Source: a virus
IMG/VR virus record: IMGVR_UViG_3300010151_000070
Coordinates: 1-32,398 of that record
DNA: 32,398 nt
Direction: 5' to 3' (one strand)
A program made the translations under genes and the position numbers. Under the pieces are notes generated by a model. The model worked only from the letters and a program-made list of their open reading frames with translations, ran no database searches and was not told the DNA's origin. The number at the start of each line of letters is the position of its first letter. The stretch's first letter is position 1. This document shows, one piece after another, positions 30,363 to 32,398 of this stretch.

Positions 30363-31097
30363 CTAATGCATCCCATAAGAGATGTTGGCGACGTCAACGT
30401 TCCAGCATGCGTCGCAGTCAACACCCCCATTCTTTGAACCATGGCAGACACCGCCTTGCTTCGGTGCTGGGCATTCATAGCCCACCGCCGGGCTCTCTTT
30501 GTGCACCGTGCTTGTGGGCAACCAGCGCCTAATGGAGGGTGCTTTACCATCCACCATGTGAGCGCTTAGCCTTATGCATAGGTTTGACGGTATACCGGTC
30601 CCGCCGCCATTGCGTGACCATTCATCGTAGCCCGCTGAAGACATGGCCATGCTATCAAGCCAGCCCCTAACGATGGTATACTCGCGCGTAGGCAACCAAT
30701 GCTTAACACGCGGCGTCAACCGCGCCACTTCGATGATAGCCCTTAAGTGGCTAATGTTTTGCAGGTCGCCGCTATCGTGCCAACGAAAATACCTGCCTTC
30801 TTTTTTGTCTTCTCTCTTTGAGATGGTTTCCACCATCGCAGCGACCCACGTCCCATCAACAAGCCCATCCACCATGGCTTGGTAACGACGCTCTAACGCT
30901 TGCTGGACTACGCCAAAAGCGTACCGACCCTTGCAAGCGTAGCAGCTTGCACAGGTCGAGTTAGGCACCTCGCGCAAGCGCTCACCGGTTTTGCACCGAT
31001 ATGCGCTTATGCTCCACCCAAACCCAGGCATTTTAGAGGGCTTTGACAGCCCCCCCGTTATCTCGCTCAGCACTTTTAGTGTCCGTTTTTTTTGCAT
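30363..31097 (-). CDS. GP88-family phage protein
   Basis: A 244-residue protein that I recognise as similar to the phage GP88 (gene product 88) family. It opens with the pattern LSKPSKMPGFGWSISAYRC, followed by CASCYACKGRY (49-59) and, near the C terminus, CPAPKQGGVCHGSKNGGVDC. The cysteines could bind a metal or Fe-S cluster. The middle includes GRYFRWHDSGDLQ and VKHWLPTREYTIV. The biochemical role of the family is not established as far as I know. It leads its own operon, under the operator triplet and behind a terminator-like leader. The ATG at 31097 follows AGAGGTGAGAC. Confidence 0.8.
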   Translation of the reverse strand: MQKKRTLKVLSEITGGLSKPSKMPGFGWSISAYRCKTGERLREVPNSTCASCYACKGRYAFGVVQQALERRYQAMVDGLVDGTWVAAMVETISKREDKKEGRYFRWHDSGDLQNISHLRAIIEVARLTPRVKHWLPTREYTIVRGWLDSMAMSSAGYDEWSRNGGGTGIPSNLCIRLSAHMVDGKAPSIRRWLPTSTVHKESPAVGYECPAPKQGGVCHGSKNGGVDCDACWNVDVANISYGMH

Positions 31098-31110
31098 GTC
31101 TCACCTCTAT

Positions 31111-31146
31111 AAAAAAAACCCAGCCACCTTGGAAGGTGGCTGGGTT
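31111..31146 (-). terminator. Rho-independent terminator in the GP88 leader
   Basis: A 12-bp stem (AACCCAGCCACC with its complement, 31117-31128 and 31135-31146) with a six-base loop is followed on the minus strand by eight T. It lies only 14 bases from the start codon of the GP88 gene, ahead of its ribosome site, so any transcript from upstream must read past it. It also stops readthrough from the lipoprotein gene. Confidence 0.88.
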
Positions 31147-31184
31147 GGTTTACTCTTGTGCCCTTTTTATCCGCGAAGGCCGAC

Positions 31185-31200
31185 AAGAACCCAGGTTCTT
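31185..31200 (-). promoter_or_regulatory. Upstream hairpin with possible anti-terminator pairing
   Basis: An inverted repeat, AAGAACC/GGTTCTT with a two-base centre, lies about 40 bases upstream of the terminator. Its segment CTGGGTT (minus strand, 31194-31188) is exactly complementary to AACCCAG in the first arm of the terminator (31146-31140). Pairing of the two would prevent the terminator stem, the logic of an attenuator. Seven base pairs is modest, so this is a proposal. Confidence 0.45.
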
Positions 31201-31289
31201 TCGGTGCGTCATCCTTTAGCACGCTATACATTAAGCATTATCTATGCCAGCATTTAAAGCATTAGATATCAAGCACTTACATCATCGGT

Positions 31290-31349
31290 GTGTAAATCTT
31301 TGCGCGTTTTTTTGCGTAATTTTTTGCGCGGTTGCGTAAACCTTTGCGC
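31290..31349. promoter_or_regulatory. Triple operator, second copy
   Basis: Three sites of the form GYGTAA-N4-TTGCGC lie at 31290-31305, 31314-31329 and 31334-31349, with centres 24 and 20 bp apart. They match the hexamers and four-base spacers of the sites at 6881-6941, where centres are 25 and 19 bp apart. They sit about 190 bp upstream of the GP88 gene. I could not identify a convincing -35/-10 pair nearby. Confidence 0.8.
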
Positions 31350-31392
31350 GGTTAGTTAGTGGCCGATCACTAACTGACTCCGTCAAACTTTT

Positions 31393-31490
31393 GGCGTCAG
31401 GGTTTTGGCGTGTCAAACTTTTGACGTCAGATTTTTGACGTGTCAATATTTTGACGTGTCAGATTTTTGACGCGTCAGATTTTTGACGCC
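31393..31490. repeat. Iteron array B: 14/16-bp units
   Basis: Cores begin at 31393, 31407, 31423, 31437, 31453, 31469 and 31485, with spacings 14, 16, 14, 16, 16, 16. Short units are GRCGTCA plus spacer, long units GRCGYGTCA plus spacer, each followed by a T-rich tail on the plus strand. The unit types and orientation equal those of array A. The run ends at a GC-rich segment. Together they resemble replication iterons or a multi-site operator. Confidence 0.85.
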
Positions 31491-31495
31491 TCGCG

Positions 31496-31522
31496 CCCGC
31501 GCCCGCCCGCCCGCGCCCGCCC
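31496..31522 (-). other. G-quadruplex motif (six GGG tracts)
   Basis: On the minus strand six GGG tracts are separated by loops of 1 or 3 bases (31496-31498, 31502-31504, 31506-31508, 31510-31512, 31516-31518, 31520-31522). Such short loops predict a very stable quadruplex in the transcribed-strand sense RNA or in the minus DNA strand. It lies between the iterons and the lipoprotein stop. Confidence 0.7.
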
Positions 31523-31550
31523 GCGCGTGCTGCCTGCGTGGTGGCCTTGG

Positions 31551-31598
31551 TGTAGACGCAACTTTATGTAGACGCAACTTTATGTAGACGCAACTTTA
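31551..31598. repeat. Three perfect 16-bp tandem repeats at the lipoprotein stop codon
   Basis: The unit tgtagacgcaacttta occurs at 31551-31566, 31567-31582 and 31583-31598 with no mismatch. The last copy supplies the stop codon of the MopE/VWA lipoprotein gene (TAA, 31598-31596). It adds to the repeat-rich region that extends down to 31290. Confidence 0.95.
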
Positions 31599-32398
31599 GT
31601 AACACTCATCTGCATGCAGCCCACTCATATCTTGTATCATCATAATAGACACAGACAGATACTTAACTGTACCACCTGTCTCGGCGGCGATGCTGGTGTA
31701 GCTATAGATTGCTGTTGGGCTAGTGAACACCCAGGTTACGATGCCACTGTCTGCCAGCTCCTCGGCTGCATCTATCTCTGTGACTGGTGGTGCTGCGAAG
31801 CTCTGGCCATACTCATCACTGAAGAGCACGATGTATTTGCTGGCACCATCACGCCACCCGATGCTGATGGCATCGGTGGCGATATCATAGAGCACATCAT
31901 ACGATGGTTCCGATCCACCATTGTTTGCAGATATGCCGCTCAAGAGCGGCATGACGTCCACCGCTGGCGCTACATCAGAGATCACCACAGACCCTGGCGA
32001 TGCGCCATCAGGGATTATCACCAGCCCGAACTGATGGTCTTCGGTGGTGACAAAGTTACTCATGAACTGCTCGGCCGTATCAATGGTAGCTCCAAGTAGC
32101 GAGCCCATTGACCCAGAGGCATCGATCACAAACACAGTATCTGTCATGTCTGTGATGCCATCATCGATCAGCCCGTTGCAGTCGTTGTCAATACCGTCGC
32201 ACGTTTCATGCGTCGGAAGCTTTTGGTTGTGGCATTGCTCGGCACCGTCGATGCATAAGATCAACCCGGCGTGGCAATCGCCACCACTCACTAGGTCATT
32301 CGGGTCACCGTCATAGCAGTAGCCCATCTGACCAAGCTCATCGGCCACGCCATCGCAATCGTTGTCGATGCCATCGCAGACCTCGTCCTCCGGGCCGA
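31596..32398 (-). CDS. MopE/VWA lipoprotein, C-terminal part (starts at GTG 508 across the junction)
   Basis: This is the 3' part of the 395-residue lipoprotein; it continues from the opposite end of the window. It contains the second MopE-type motif, CDGIDNDCDG, which repeats part of the left-end sequence, the third motif CDGIDNDCNG at about residue 195, and then a von Willebrand factor A domain. The metal-site motif D-x-S-x-S is present as IDASGSM (Asp221), with further likely ligands in NNGGSEPSYD and VLFSDEYG. VWA domains bind other proteins through a metal ion. Related Cys/Asp-rich plus VWA proteins are familiar from myxobacterial surfaces; finding one in a phage genome is unusual. The start at 32348 suggested by the linear end is an artefact. 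Confidence 0.85.
   Translation of the reverse strand, partial: GPEDEVCDGIDNDCDGVADELGQMGYCYDGDPNDLVSGGDCHAGLILCIDGAEQCHNQKLPTHETCDGIDNDCNGLIDDGITDMTDTVFVIDASGSMGSLLGATIDTAEQFMSNFVTTEDHQFGLVIIPDGASPGSVVISDVAPAVDVMPLLSGISANNGGSEPSYDVLYDIATDAISIGWRDGASKYIVLFSDEYGQSFAAPPVTEIDAAEELADSGIVTWVFTSPTAIYSYTSIAAETGGTVKYLSVSIMMIQDMSGLHADECY
32276..32398. repeat. Terminal direct repeat, right copy (circular overlap)
   Basis: Identical to bases 1-123. It marks the circular closure of the genome, so these bases should be counted once. Confidence 0.95.

Noticed and set aside
31076-31231. 51-codon frame across the GP88 leader and terminator
   Set aside because: It begins without a ribosome site and overlaps the terminator and the GP88 start. 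It is kept only as a possible leader frame for the attenuator idea.
31290-31490. CRISPR-like array from the evenly spaced repeats
   Set aside because: Repeats are 14-16 bp with T-rich spacers, no unique 30-bp spacers and no cas genes; they fit iterons or operators.
32276-32348. Start of the lipoprotein at 32348
   Set aside because: This start is a GTG within the terminal duplicated segment. The same frame is open back to GTG 508 across the circle, with signal peptide and ribosome site.
1-32398. tRNA genes, integrase, transposase or insertion sequences
   Set aside because: I looked for cloverleaf-type sequences and for integrase or transposase motifs on both strands and saw none I could support; a tRNA scan should be run to confirm.

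Overview
The window is a complete, circularly closed genome of a small tailed bacteriophage. The first 123 bases are repeated exactly as the last 123, and one open reading frame reads through the join, so the unique circle is about 32,275 bp. All supported genes lie on the minus strand and are tightly packed. Many neighbours share ATGA, GTGA or TAATG stop/start overlaps, which implies translational coupling. The set of terminase, P22-type portal, scaffold, coat, a gp10-like propeller protein and three large ejection-type proteins, with no sheath or tape measure, suggests a short-tailed (podovirus-like) virion. I see no integrase, no tRNA and no DNA polymerase. The host is not identifiable. Cysteine-rich secreted proteins and MopE-type CDGIDNDCDG motifs resemble those common in Myxococcota, Bradymonadota and related deltaproteobacterial lineages, so such a host is a reasonable inference.

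In the direction of transcription (falling coordinates) there appear to be three transcription units. Unit 1 starts below a triple operator at 6881-6941 and runs from 6802 through the window start to 31596. It carries unknown small genes, a PDDEXK nuclease, a zinc-ribbon/HTH protein, a GroES-like co-chaperonin, a Rad52-type annealing protein, SSB, a sigma factor, a RepA-like ATPase and a YqaJ exonuclease. It ends in a coupled membrane/surface cassette: a 34-aa membrane peptide, an acidic protein, and a lipoprotein with three MopE metal-binding motifs and a VWA domain. Unit 2 starts below a second copy of the triple operator (31290-31349), passes a possible attenuator, and carries a GP88-family gene plus small genes, ending at a strong terminator at 29612-29650. 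Unit 3 starts below an iteron array (29335-29430). It carries terminase, portal, a block of five exported proteins, a possible holin-like protein, scaffold, coat, connector and fibre-type proteins, ejection proteins, a holin/endolysin pair, and a methyltransferase ending at 6944.

Two non-coding regions stand out. At 31098-31595 lie a terminator/anti-terminator, the operator triplet, 14/16-bp iterons, a six-tract G-quadruplex motif and a 3 x 16 bp tandem repeat. At 29206-29648 the same iteron family recurs with a 30-bp period. Together these look like the origin and control regions.

The most unusual content is the surface/export biology. Five consecutive genes inside the structural module encode proteins with signal peptides, three of them sharing a fibre-like motif and one being a lipoprotein with HExxH. 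A sixth exported protein is the MopE-VWA lipoprotein at the end of unit 1. I read this as a candidate host-surface remodelling or exclusion system; that is an inference.
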